Assembly (NCBI GenBank): GCA_030746295.1
Contig: JASLMY010000031.1
Location: 1-28,119, forward strand
Direction: 5' to 3'
DNA length: 28,119 nt
From: Alphaproteobacteria bacterium
Lineage (GTDB): Bacteria > Pseudomonadota > Alphaproteobacteria > GCA-2731375
Every line of letters starts with the position of its first letter. The stretch's first letter is position 1. The notes under the pieces are model-generated. The model was not told the origin of the DNA. It made no database searches and saw only the letters and a list, made by a program, of their open reading frames with translations. This document shows, piece by piece, positions 1 through 7,669 of this stretch. Made by a program: the position numbers and the translations under genes.

Positions 1-788
1 ACGGCGAAAGCGACCGAGCCCGCGCCACAAGCGACGGTCAGCACGTTCTCCGGCGGCCGATAGCCGGCTTTTCGAAGGATGAAGAAGCCTTGCGCGTTCT
101 GGATTCCGATGACGGTAACCGTCAGCGGGATCACCAGCTCCAGCATCGCCTGCATCGAAAGCGTGGGGGCATAGAGGACAGGCGCCACGACGCGGAACGC
201 CATGTCCTGGGGCAACGTGTTGCTGCCTTGGAACAGCATCGCCATGACGCCGGCCGCCAACGCTACCAGTATCGGCGGCAGCAGGCGTGCCAGCCGCGGC
301 ACGGCGGATACGGCGACGAAGCCGACGACCATGGCGAAGGCGACCCAGAACGCGCTCTCGAAGGCCTGCATCATGCGCAAGGCAAAGGGCAGGAAGACGC
401 CGGCGACCATGCCCATGACGAGGGGCGCCGGCATTGCCGCCATGACCCGGCCGACCCAGCCGGTCAGGCCCAGAACGGCCAGCAGGACGGCAGTGCCTAG
501 AAAGGCGCCGACGATGTCGGAGAACGGCAGATGGCCAAGCGCTTGGCCGATCAATACCATGCCGGGAATGGTCCATGAAATGGCGATCGGCTGGCGGTAC
601 CAAAGGCTGAAGAGGACCGTCATCGCCCCGCCAATGGCATAGCCACCAAAGATCCAAGTGCCGATGTCGCGCTCGGCCATGCCGCCGCCGGTCGCCACCG
701 CCAACAAGATGACGAGTGGCCCCGTGGCCGCGAACAGGAAGGCGACAAGGCCGTTGATCAAGACGTGATGGCTGAGACCGATGGACAT
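1..788 (-). CDS. benE: Benzoate/H+ symporter, BenE family (C-terminus cut off by window edge)
   Basis: This inner-membrane transporter is expected to import benzoate or a related aromatic acid with protons. Reading the minus strand from the ATG at 786-788 gives an open frame of 262 codons to the window edge without a stop, beginning MSIGLSHHVLINGLVAFLF. It is made of successive hydrophobic segments. The stretch with 'ISWTIPGMVLIGQALGHLPF' followed by a 'MPAPLVMGMVAGVFLPFALR'-type segment is what I recognise as BenE. BenE proteins are usually about 390-400 residues, so roughly two thirds is visible. No strong ribosome-binding site stands out before the ATG, so the start is approximate. No aromatic-degradation genes are next to it in the window. 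The family call is confident, the substrate is not. Confidence 0.85.
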   Translation of the reverse strand, partial: MSIGLSHHVLINGLVAFLFAATGPLVILLAVATGGGMAERDIGTWIFGGYAIGGAMTVLFSLWYRQPIAISWTIPGMVLIGQALGHLPFSDIVGAFLGTAVLLAVLGLTGWVGRVMAAMPAPLVMGMVAGVFLPFALRMMQAFESAFWVAFAMVVGFVAVSAVPRLARLLPPILVALAAGVMAMLFQGSNTLPQDMAFRVVAPVLYAPTLSMQAMLELVIPLTVTVIGIQNAQGFFILRKAGYRPPENVLTVACGAGSVAFA

Positions 789-1145
789 GACTCGCTGGCG
801 GTGAGCAAATTCGGCGGGAGTCGAGCTTAGCCGCGGCCGGCGCGACGGCTCAACCGGCCAAAGGCACCCGTCCGGCGTCCGGTAGATGATTTAGCAAATT
901 ATTCATCTCTAGCGCTTATTGATTGGCCGTCGGGGGAGACATTGGCCACAACTCCAGGCCGTGACTCGAGAACGACGACAAAGCCATGACGGCAATCCAT
1001 GAGTGCTATCTGAAAGCCGCAGCCGCGTCGCGGCCGGAACGACAAGCCCCTCGCCCGCTTCAGCCTATCGCACATATGCCCCCGATGGCCGGCAGGCGCG
1101 CCAGTGGTGGGGCCGCGGCGTCGCCACGCGACGGGAACGTCTAGC
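789..1145. other. Intergenic region between divergent benE and luxR-type genes
   Basis: No convincing gene lies in this 357-base gap; the short open frames have no homology that I recognise. It should hold the divergent promoters. A locally AT-rich patch around 880-925 carries an inverted repeat, AGATGA at 884-889 and TCATCT at 903-908 with a 13-base centre. The octamer AGCAAATT occurs twice in direct orientation, at 804-811 and 893-900, the second copy lying inside the inverted repeat. These could be operator elements for benE or the regulator gene. I could not identify a clear -35/-10 pair. Confidence 0.3.
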
Positions 1146-1805
1146 ATGCGTGTCCTTCTGTTCGAGCGCCAACCGCTGCTCGTCGAGGTCCTGGCCGACC
1201 TGCTGGCGCGGTTGAGCGACAACGTCGACATCGTCCGGGTGAGCGACCTCGCGAAACTCGCGCGCCAAATCGAAGAGGACCAGGACTACGCCCTCGTCTT
1301 CCTCGGCTTGACGTCATCGGGCGAGCAGGTCGGCAAGGCCATCCGGCGAATGCTCGACGCCACCTCACCACGCAAGCTGATCGTCTTCTGCGACTGCACC
1401 GATCACGCCCGAGTGCGCCGGCACGTCGCCGAGGGCGTCGGCGGCGTTCTTCCCCGGGACGCCGATGGCGACATCGTCCTGGCGGCGGCACGCCTGGTGC
1501 TGGCGGGCGGGCGATACCTGCCGCCCGAGGTCTTCACCCCGACCAGCGCCGACTTGAAGAACGGCAATAGCTCGCGCGATGACGATGCCTTTGGCCTGAC
1601 GCCACGACAACGAAACGTCTTAGGGTTGGTCGCGCAAGGGCTTTCCAACAAACAGGTCGCATACGAGCTTTCGATCACCGAGGGAACGGTCAAGCTGCAC
1701 GTCAACGCGATCCTCAAGACACTCGGGGTGTCGAACCGCACGTCGGCGGCCTTGCTGGCCCGTGAACGTCCCGAAATTGCCCAAGGACCCGCCGACGATC
1801 GTTGA
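1146..1805 (+). CDS. LuxR-family DNA-binding regulator with degenerate receiver domain
   Basis: A 219-residue transcription factor of NarL/FixJ layout: an N-terminal receiver-like domain (about 1-118) and a C-terminal LuxR helix-turn-helix (about 151-208, starting LTPRQRNVLGLVAQGLSNKQ, with the typical EGTVKLHVNAILKTLGV recognition region). The receiver lacks the usual phosphorylation chemistry. The position expected to hold the acceptor Asp in 'LVFLGL' is Gly54, the acidic pair near the N-terminus is replaced by E7-R8-Q9, and the conserved Lys near 'GVLPRD' is Arg104. It is therefore probably a phosphorylation-independent regulator. An in-frame start 42 bases upstream (1104) is possible, but MRVLLFE at 1146 matches the beginning of the domain. 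No histidine kinase lies nearby. The target genes are unknown; it stands just upstream of ydbH and divergent from benE. Confidence 0.85.
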   Translation: MRVLLFERQPLLVEVLADLLARLSDNVDIVRVSDLAKLARQIEEDQDYALVFLGLTSSGEQVGKAIRRMLDATSPRKLIVFCDCTDHARVRRHVAEGVGGVLPRDADGDIVLAAARLVLAGGRYLPPEVFTPTSADLKNGNSSRDDDAFGLTPRQRNVLGLVAQGLSNKQVAYELSITEGTVKLHVNAILKTLGVSNRTSAALLARERPEIAQGPADDR

Positions 1806-1874
1806 GCTGCCCGCTTTCGGCGAGGCCGCATCGAAATCGGCACCGATCGAGGGACATTGGTATAAGCTCGGCCG

Positions 1875-4800
1875 ATGCGCCGAACGCTCCTCGCGATTGT
1901 CGCGGTCTTGCTCCTCGCTCTGGCGGCCGCGGTCGTCTTTCGCACGACACTACTCGAGCTTGCGCTCGGGCAGGGCCTGCGGGCGGCCGGTTTCGATCCC
2001 GTCACGCTCAGCGTCGCGCATCTCGACCTCGCTTCCGCCGAGGTCCGAGACATCGCGCTCGGCGACGATCTCGGCCTGGAGCGCCTGACACTTTCCTACA
2101 CGCCGGCTGGCCTGCTGCGCCGAAGGCTGGACCGTGTCGTCGCCCACGCCCCGGTCGTCGACCTTTCGGCCGAGAGAGGCACCGGCGTCGCGGCCATTCG
2201 CGGCCTCGCTGCTTCGGAGGCATCGCCATCCGAGAGCGCCGTTGCGCTACCGACCATCGAGGTGCGCAGCGCCCGGATCGAGTGGCTCGGGCCCGTCGGC
2301 ATGCTTGTCGTTGCCGCCGACGGAGAGCTGACGCCGGGGCCCGGCGGGACGCTTCGGGCCGCCTTCGATCTGACCGCGCGTGCCGACGCGGGACAGCTGC
2401 GTGGCCGGCTGGAATTCGCCCGCCAGGCTACGGGGGCCGCTTCAGGCGTGCTTCGCCTGGCACCGGGCGATCTCGTGCTGGGCGATCTCGCCGTGGAAGG
2501 CGTCTCGTCGGAATGGTCGTTTGCTCACGACGGGCAGCGGCTGACGGCCGCCACTGGGAACCTCGAGCTACCATTGGTCCGGCACGCCGGCGAGGCGGTG
2601 GGAAAGGCCCAGTTGGAAACGCGTCTCACCGACCAGGGCCTCGCCCTCCGGGGCGAGGGCAGCGCACTCGGCGCGGACCTCGCGCTGCGCCTCGATGGCC
2701 GGCTCGACATCGCCGATTGGCAGCTTCATCTTTCGCGCCTTGCTGCTAGCATCGACGTCGCCAGCGACGCCCCGATACTGAGGACGGTTGCGCTCCCCGA
2801 ATTGGTGGCCGGCCGCGCCCGGCTTCGCCTGGTCGGCGGCAACGTGAGCCTGCCGCTCAAGGTCCTGGCGAGTGACCTCGACAAGGCTTACCGACTGCTG
2901 CTGGCGAGTGGTGTAACCGCCACAGTCACCATGGACGTCGTGGAGGGCGGGATCGCCGGTTGGGCCGACGGCCTTGCCGCCACCATCGGCATCGATCTGG
3001 AAGCGGCGGGTGACAGCGTCGTGCTGAAGCCCGTGTTGCCGGTGCTGATCGACGTCGAGAGACTGGCGCCCGAGCTCCTGGCCGGCTTCGGCCTACCGGC
3101 CGCTAGCGCACGACAATTGACCGGTCCCTGGACGCTCGCCCTCGATTCGGCGGCGGAGGGGCATTTCCTGGCCCGATTGCACCTGGCCGAAACAGCGCCG
3201 CGGGTCCAGGCGGGCGGCACGCTCGCCGTGGAGCTCGATCTCGCCGACCGCCTCAGGGCATCAGGCCTGCTGAACGCCGCTTGGCCGACATTGAGCGAGC
3301 CGGTCCCGCTGACGGCGTCGCTTGACGATTTCAAGGCACGCGCCAAGAACATCTCGGCTGGCGATCTGGCGATCTCGGAGCTGACCCTTTCGGGCAAGCT
3401 CGACTGGCGCGACGGCCAACTGGGCGGCAACCTCGATGCGGCGGCAAGGCTCGGTCAGATTGCCCATGGCGACTGGCGCGCCAGGGGTGTGCGGCTCTCC
3501 CTGCCGGTTGGGCTCGAAGTCGGCGCCGGACGGCTGGTGTTGTCACCGACCGGCGGTGGCCGCCTTCGCATCGACCGGCCTCGGACGCCGGCACCCGTCA
3601 CCCTGCCGGACCGCTTGGAGCTTCGGCTCAGGCCCGGTGGCGGTCCCCTGCTGAATGCCCGCCTGGACGGCGGTGGAAGCCTCGAGGCCGCCCTCGGCTT
3701 GGCGTCGGAGGCCCCCATCATGCTCAATGTCGTCGATGGCGACGCGGCCGCGCCGATGGTGTTGAGGCCGTTCTCATTGCGGTTTGGCGCCTCCGTCGCG
3801 CCCGCTGGCCTCAGCCGGCTGACGGGCCGTCTTTCCGGTGCCGGCGTCGAGTTGCCCAAGCATCACCTCGCCGTCGATACGATCGAGGCCGAGATCGGGC
3901 TCGGCAAAGGCGCCGCGAGCGGCACGGTGCGGGTCGACATTGCCAACATAGTCTCTTCTGGCCCCGACCTCCCCGTGGCGCCCTTGAAAGCGAGCGGCCG
4001 ATTGGCGCTGACAGCGGGCGGTATCGACTTCACGGCCCGGCTCGCCGACCGCGCCGCCATCGCCCGGATCGACGCCACGGGCCGCTACGACTACGCGACC
4101 GGCCGGCTCGAGACCGACCTCGCCCTGCCGGCGGTCGCCTTCCGGGCCGACGGGCCACAGCCTAGCGACCTGTCACCGCGCGCCGCCGACCTCGGCAAAG
4201 TGGACGGTACGATCTCGGCGCAAGCGAGGGTGACCTGGCAAGACGGCACACTCGACGGCACGGGCACGGTGATCCTCGAACAACTCTCGCTCGACCGAGA
4301 GGACCTTTCGGTCGCCGACATCTCCGGCAGTTTGCGATTCACCAGTCTCTGGCCGCCGGAGACGGCACCGCGTCAACAGCTACACATCCGCCGTATCGAC
4401 ACGGCGGTGCCGATCGAGGACATCGGGGTGTCGCTGAGCCTGGAGGCCATTCCCGATTCGCCGCTCGGCCGCCTGCGGATCGATCGGGCGAGCGGACGTG
4501 TCGACTTCGCGCGAATTTCGGTTTCGGAGGCAACTCTCGATCCGGTCGCGGGCCGCTATCGTCTACAACTCGGCGTCGAGAGCTTGGACCTTGCCAAACT
4601 GTTGAAGCTCGCCGACGTCGAGGGCCTGGAGGCCACCGGTGTGCTGAACGGGGCGATGCCGATCTTGATCGCCGGCGAAGAGGTCGTGATCGAGCCGAGC
4701 GTGCTCGAGGCCAGCGGCCCGGGCGTCATCCATTTTACCTCCGAGAAGGCGCGGTCAGCCCTGGCCTCGGGCGGCGATCAGGTGGCACTGCTGCTGCAGG

Positions 4801-5024
4801 CGCTCGAGGATTTCCGCTACCAGAAGCTCGCCCTCGGCTTGGAGAAGCCGGCCGAGGGCAGCGCAAAGGTGACGCTGTCGATCACGGGACACAACCCCGA
4901 GGTCCTCGACGGCCACCCCTTCGCCGTCAACATCGACCTCTCCGGCGACTTCGATTCGCTTTTCCGGACCGCCTTGGATGCCTACAACTTGTCCGGCCGT
5001 GCCATCCGCGCTACCGTCGAGTGA
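1875..5024 (+). CDS. ydbH: YdbH-family intermembrane phospholipid transport protein (AsmA-like)
   Basis: A 1049-residue envelope protein anchored by one N-terminal membrane segment (about 3-24, rich in Leu/Ala/Val). The rest is a long, repetitive, beta-rich periplasmic body typical of AsmA-like proteins. The C-terminal portion, with 'GVIHFTSEKARSAL', 'ALEDFRYQKLALGLEKP' and a 'HPFAVNIDLSGDFDSLFR'-type ending, matches the conserved C-terminus of YdbH. In Escherichia coli YdbH acts with TamB and YhdP to move phospholipids from inner to outer membrane, forming a bridge with the lipoprotein YnbE. The identification is strengthened by ynbE and ydbL following directly: the stop TGA at 5022-5024 overlaps the GTG at 5021. 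The length is slightly above the E. coli protein (about 880). No strong ribosome-binding site precedes the ATG. No frameshift is seen. Confidence 0.9.
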   Translation: MRRTLLAIVAVLLLALAAAVVFRTTLLELALGQGLRAAGFDPVTLSVAHLDLASAEVRDIALGDDLGLERLTLSYTPAGLLRRRLDRVVAHAPVVDLSAERGTGVAAIRGLAASEASPSESAVALPTIEVRSARIEWLGPVGMLVVAADGELTPGPGGTLRAAFDLTARADAGQLRGRLEFARQATGAASGVLRLAPGDLVLGDLAVEGVSSEWSFAHDGQRLTAATGNLELPLVRHAGEAVGKAQLETRLTDQGLALRGEGSALGADLALRLDGRLDIADWQLHLSRLAASIDVASDAPILRTVALPELVAGRARLRLVGGNVSLPLKVLASDLDKAYRLLLASGVTATVTMDVVEGGIAGWADGLAATIGIDLEAAGDSVVLKPVLPVLIDVERLAPELLAGFGLPAASARQLTGPWTLALDSAAEGHFLARLHLAETAPRVQAGGTLAVELDLADRLRASGLLNAAWPTLSEPVPLTASLDDFKARAKNISAGDLAISELTLSGKLDWRDGQLGGNLDAAARLGQIAHGDWRARGVRLSLPVGLEVGAGRLVLSPTGGGRLRIDRPRTPAPVTLPDRLELRLRPGGGPLLNARLDGGGSLEAALGLASEAPIMLNVVDGDAAAPMVLRPFSLRFGASVAPAGLSRLTGRLSGAGVELPKHHLAVDTIEAEIGLGKGAASGTVRVDIANIVSSGPDLPVAPLKASGRLALTAGGIDFTARLADRAAIARIDATGRYDYATGRLETDLALPAVAFRADGPQPSDLSPRAADLGKVDGTISAQARVTWQDGTLDGTGTVILEQLSLDREDLSVADISGSLRFTSLWPPETAPRQQLHIRRIDTAVPIEDIGVSLSLEAIPDSPLGRLRIDRASGRVDFARISVSEATLDPVAGRYRLQLGVESLDLAKLLKLADVEGLEATGVLNGAMPILIAGEEVVIEPSVLEASGPGVIHFTSEKARSALASGGDQVALLLQALEDFRYQKLALGLEKPAEGSAKVTLSITGHNPEVLDGHPFAVNIDLSGDFDSLFRTALDAYNLSGRAIRATVE

Positions 5025-5263
5025 CGCCGAGGCTTGCTTGGAATGGGACCGTCGTGGTGCGCCGAGGATCGCGGAGTTGTTTGATCTACCTGCCGATGGG
5101 GCTGATGCTCGCGGCCCTGGTCGCTTGTCAGCCGACGGTGAAGGTGGAGGCGCCGAAAGAGCCGATCACCATCAACCTCAACATCAAGCTCGAGGCCGAG
5201 GTCCGCCTCAAGCTGGAGCAAGCGGCGAAAGAGGATATCGCGCAGAACCCGAAGATATTCTGA
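5021..5263 (+). CDS. ynbE: YnbE-like outer-membrane lipoprotein
   Basis: A small lipoprotein, partner of YdbH at the outer membrane. The reading frame gives up to 80 residues. A hydrophobic stretch at 21-35 ends in the lipobox L-V-A-C with the lipidated Cys36, followed by 'APKEPITINLNIKLEAEV', the hallmark segment of YnbE, which is thought to extend the YdbH beta-sheet groove. The GTG at 5021 overlaps the ydbH stop (GTGA), which favours coupled translation. In-frame alternatives are GTG codons at 5054 and 5057 (giving a shorter n-region that starts just before Arg14-Arg15) and an ATG at 5096. The family is usually about 60 residues, so one of the later starts may be the real one. It ends in an ATGA overlap with ydbL. 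Confidence 0.88.
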   Translation: MTPRLAWNGTVVVRRGSRSCLIYLPMGLMLAALVACQPTVKVEAPKEPITINLNIKLEAEVRLKLEQAAKEDIAQNPKIF

Positions 5264-5643
5264 TGACTGACACTTTTCATACCATCTCCACGCGCTCGGC
5301 CGCAGCCGCAATATCCCGGCGCCGGCTCTTGTGGCTGGCCGCGCTGACGCCGGTGTTTGCCGTCGCAGCACCGGCCGCGAAAGCGCAATCGCTGAACCAA
5401 CTCCGGGCCTCTGGCGCGATCGGCGAGCGCTTCGACGGCTATTGCGTCGCCCGTTCCGGCGGCGCCGCGACGGCGGTGGCGAACTCGGTCAACGCCGAGC
5501 GCCGGAAAATCTATGCCAAGCGCGCCGCCGAGCAGGGCGTCCCGGTCGATCAGGTGGGTCGGGTCTACGCCAAGCAGATCTTCGACGGGGCGCCGAGCGG
5601 CACCTTCTTCCAGCAAGAAGGCGGCAAGTGGGTGCAGAAGTAG
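5263..5643 (+). CDS. ydbL: YdbL-like periplasmic protein (DUF1318)
   Basis: A 126-residue secreted protein. The N-terminus contains an RR pair at 'ISRRRLLWLAALTP' followed by a hydrophobic segment and an 'AKAQS' cleavage site, so it may use Tat or Sec export. The mature part shows the DUF1318/YdbL signature: 'LNQLRASGAIGERFDGYCV', 'VNAERRKIYAKRAAEQGVPV' and a C-terminal 'FFQQEGGKWVQK' strand. In E. coli YdbL modulates the YdbH-YnbE bridge. The ATG at 5263 overlaps the ynbE stop in the ATGA arrangement, so the three genes form one translationally coupled unit. One cysteine is present in the mature domain. Confidence 0.88.
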   Translation: MTDTFHTISTRSAAAAISRRRLLWLAALTPVFAVAAPAAKAQSLNQLRASGAIGERFDGYCVARSGGAATAVANSVNAERRKIYAKRAAEQGVPVDQVGRVYAKQIFDGAPSGTFFQQEGGKWVQK

Positions 5644-5677
5644 GCGACGGAAAGCGCCCGCGCGTGGGGAGACCGCA

Positions 5678-7120
5678 GTGGCGGAGACACTGAACGACGG
5701 CCTGATCGTGGTCGCCAAGCGCGACTGTCCAACCTGCACGCTGATTCAACCCGTCTATGGACAGCTCGCCGAGTATGGCGACCGCCTGGTCGTCTACAGC
5801 CAGGACGACCCCGGCTTTCCAGAAAGCCTCGACGCCGTCGTCGACGACACCGAATTGGGGCACTCCTACCGTCTCGACATCGAGACGGTGCCAACCCTGA
5901 TCCGCATGGCCGGCGGCCGGGAAGTTGGGCGCGCCGTCGGCTGGCATCGCGGCGAATGGCAGGCGCTCGCCGGGTTGGAGGACCTCGGCCCCGGCCTGCC
6001 GGAAGAACAACCCGGCTGCGGCTCGCGCACGGTCGAGCCGGGCATGGCGGAGATCCTGCAGGTCCGTTTCGGCGACGTCGCCCTGGCGTCGCGCCGGATC
6101 GAGGTCGGGGCCTACGACGACCCGGTCGAGTCCGCCTACGAGCGGGGCTGGAGCGACGGCCTGCCCGTGGTGCCGCCGACCGAGGCCCGCGTCCTCAGGA
6201 TGCTGGCCGGGACCAAGCGCGCGGCGGACGAGGTGATCGGCCGGATACCGCCCGACCTCGCCGAATGCACGGTCGAGAAGGTCGCGGTCAACGCTGTAAT
6301 GGCCGGCTGCAAGCCCGAGTATTTGCCGGTGGTGCTGGCCGCGGTCGAGGCAGCACTAATGCCCGAGTTCTGCATGCACGGGCTTTTGTGTACGACCTAT
6401 TTTTCCGGGCCCTTGGTGATCGTCAATGGCCCGGGCGCCCGCGCCATCGGCATGAACTCGGCCGAGAATGCCCTCGGCCAGGGCAACCGCGCCAACGCCA
6501 CCATCGGCCGCGCCCTGCAGCTGGTGATCCGCAATGTCGGCGGCGGCGTGCCGGGCGGCATCGACCGGGCGACGCTGGGGACGCCCGGCAAGTATACCTT
6601 CTGCTTCGCCGAGGATGAGTCGGACCCCTGCTGGGAGCCGCTCGCGAACGAGCGCGGCATCGAGGTTGGCAAGTCGGCGGTGACGCTCTTTGCCGCCGAC
6701 GGTGTCCTCGGCTGTTTCGACCAGCTTTCACGCACCCCGGAATCGCTGGTGGGCTCATTGGCCGCCTCGATGCAGGTGATCGGCCATCCGAAGAAGATGC
6801 AGGCGCACGACGCGCTGTTGGTGGTATCGCCTGAGCATTTGCGCATCTTCCGCGAGGCCGGCTGGTCGAAAGCCGATCTGAAGGCCGCCCTGGCCAAGGC
6901 CCTGACCCGGCCGGGCGCTGAGGTCGCACAGGGCGTCGACGGTATTGCCGAAGGCGTGCCGGTATCTCTGTCAGCTGAGATGCTGACTAAGTTCCGCCCG
7001 GGCGGCCTCAACATCGTCCGCGCCGGTGGCGAGGCCGGCCTGATGTCCGCCATCATCGGCGGCTGGGCCGCGACCGGCGAGCGCGGCAGCGAATTGGTAA
7101 CCAAGGAGATTGGAGAATGA
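5678..7120 (+). CDS. Thioredoxin-like domain fused to a cysteine-rich domain, UGSC-selenoprotein partner
   Basis: A 480-residue, probably cytoplasmic protein (no signal peptide). Residues about 8-105 look like a thioredoxin fold: the active-site motif C17-P-T-C20 follows a beta strand (LIVVAKRD), and a cis-proline-type 'ETVPTLIR' occurs at 69-76. The remaining ~350 residues form a conserved domain of unknown function beginning near 'GWSDGLPVVPPTEARVLRML' and containing 'PLVIVNGPGARAIGMNS' and a Gly-rich 'RNVGGGVPGG'. Its cysteines are at 197, 211, 232, 238, 309, 318 and 346. The GTG at 5678 is chosen because GGGGAG (5666-5671) lies six bases upstream; a longer frame back to 5513 would overlap ydbL. 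The gene ends in an ATGA overlap with the selenoprotein gene. A role in reducing or loading the selenoprotein is inference from the motif and coupling. Confidence 0.75.
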   Translation: MAETLNDGLIVVAKRDCPTCTLIQPVYGQLAEYGDRLVVYSQDDPGFPESLDAVVDDTELGHSYRLDIETVPTLIRMAGGREVGRAVGWHRGEWQALAGLEDLGPGLPEEQPGCGSRTVEPGMAEILQVRFGDVALASRRIEVGAYDDPVESAYERGWSDGLPVVPPTEARVLRMLAGTKRAADEVIGRIPPDLAECTVEKVAVNAVMAGCKPEYLPVVLAAVEAALMPEFCMHGLLCTTYFSGPLVIVNGPGARAIGMNSAENALGQGNRANATIGRALQLVIRNVGGGVPGGIDRATLGTPGKYTFCFAEDESDPCWEPLANERGIEVGKSAVTLFAADGVLGCFDQLSRTPESLVGSLAASMQVIGHPKKMQAHDALLVVSPEHLRIFREAGWSKADLKAALAKALTRPGAEVAQGVDGIAEGVPVSLSAEMLTKFRPGGLNIVRAGGEAGLMSAIIGGWAATGERGSELVTKEIGE

Positions 7121-7641
7121 GCGAAACCGTCCGCCTGCTCGACCCCACGGCCGAGCGTCAACCGACGAAGCGACAGCGGCTCCAGCCGCCGGCCTCGCTG
7201 GAGGGCCTGACCATCGGCCTGCTCGATATCGGCAAGGCCCGAGGCAACGTCTTCATCGACCGCATCGACGAGCTGCTGAGCGAGCGCGGCCTGACCGTGA
7301 AACGCTACGCCAAACCGACCAACACCAAGGTAGCGCCGATTGCGGTCGCCCAAGTCGTCGCCACCGAGTGCGACATCGTCGTCGAAGCCCTAAGCGACTG
7401 AGGCTCCTGCACGTCGTGCAGTTTGCATGACATCGCAGATCTCGACAGCCGCGGCGTCCCGGGTGGCATGATCGCCACCACCGCATTCGAAAAGGCGGCC
7501 GAGGCGCAAGCCCGTTCGCTCGGCTTCGAGCCCGGTATCGTCTACGTGCCGCACCCGATCCAGGACCGCACGGATGAGGAAATCCGGGCGATCGCCGAGG
7601 CGGCCTTTGACGATGTCCTGGCCATGATCACGTCCGCCTGA
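7117..7641 (+). CDS. UGSC-family selenoprotein (in-frame TGA read as selenocysteine, residue 95)
   Basis: Read straight through the TGA at 7399-7401, this is one 174-residue protein. The N-terminal half has a Rossmann-like start ('LTIGLLDIGKARGNVFIDRI'), then a strand 'CDIVVEALSD', then the motif U95-G-S-C98-T-S-C101-S-L-H-D, then a C-terminal half with 'GGMIATTAFEKAAEAQARSL' and 'VPHPIQDRTDEEIRAIA'. I recognise this as the UGSC-motif family, known as selenoproteins and Cys homologues mainly from genomic and metagenomic surveys; its function is unknown. The frame is identical on both sides of the TGA and sequence similarity to the family continues across it, which argues against a pseudogene. 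AAGGAG at 7103-7108 is a strong ribosome-binding site, and the ATG overlaps the upstream stop (ATGA). Conventional annotation would split it into a 94-residue piece and a downstream piece starting at TTG 7423. The Sec machinery (selA, selB, selC, selD) is not in the window. Confidence 0.88.
7402..7431 (+). promoter_or_regulatory. Candidate bacterial SECIS element
   Basis: Two overlapping hairpins can form directly after the Sec TGA. Hairpin 1 pairs CTGCAC (7407-7412) with GTGCAG (7416-7421) around the loop GTC, six perfect pairs. Hairpin 2 pairs GTCGTGCA (7413-7420) with TGCATGAC (7424-7431) around the loop GTT, eight pairs including one G-T wobble (7416/7428). Both expose a G-U in the loop, the feature contacted by SelB in known bacterial SECIS elements. 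The loop G of hairpin 2 lies 20 bases past the TGA, within the range I recall for bacterial SECIS; that of hairpin 1 is only 12 past it. The TGCA-stem/GUC-loop core of hairpin 1 resembles the E. coli fdhF element. Which fold is used is undecided. Confidence 0.7.
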
Positions 7642-7669
7642 GGGCGAACCGGGCCGAGACGCCGACCCG

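Noticed and set aside
899..1231. Minus-strand open frame in the benE-luxR gap
   Set aside because: It overlaps the regulator start and has no domain, ribosome-binding site or plausible codon use.
1802..2749. Arg/Pro-rich open frame within ydbH
   Set aside because: Its composition is typical of an alternate frame of GC-rich coding DNA; the ydbH frame carries the recognisable domain.
7399..7401. TGA as a true stop, giving two separate small genes or a pseudogene
   Set aside because: The frame and the protein family continue unbroken across it, the motif is exactly U-G-S-C, SECIS-like hairpins follow, and the downstream piece has only a TTG and no ribosome-binding site.
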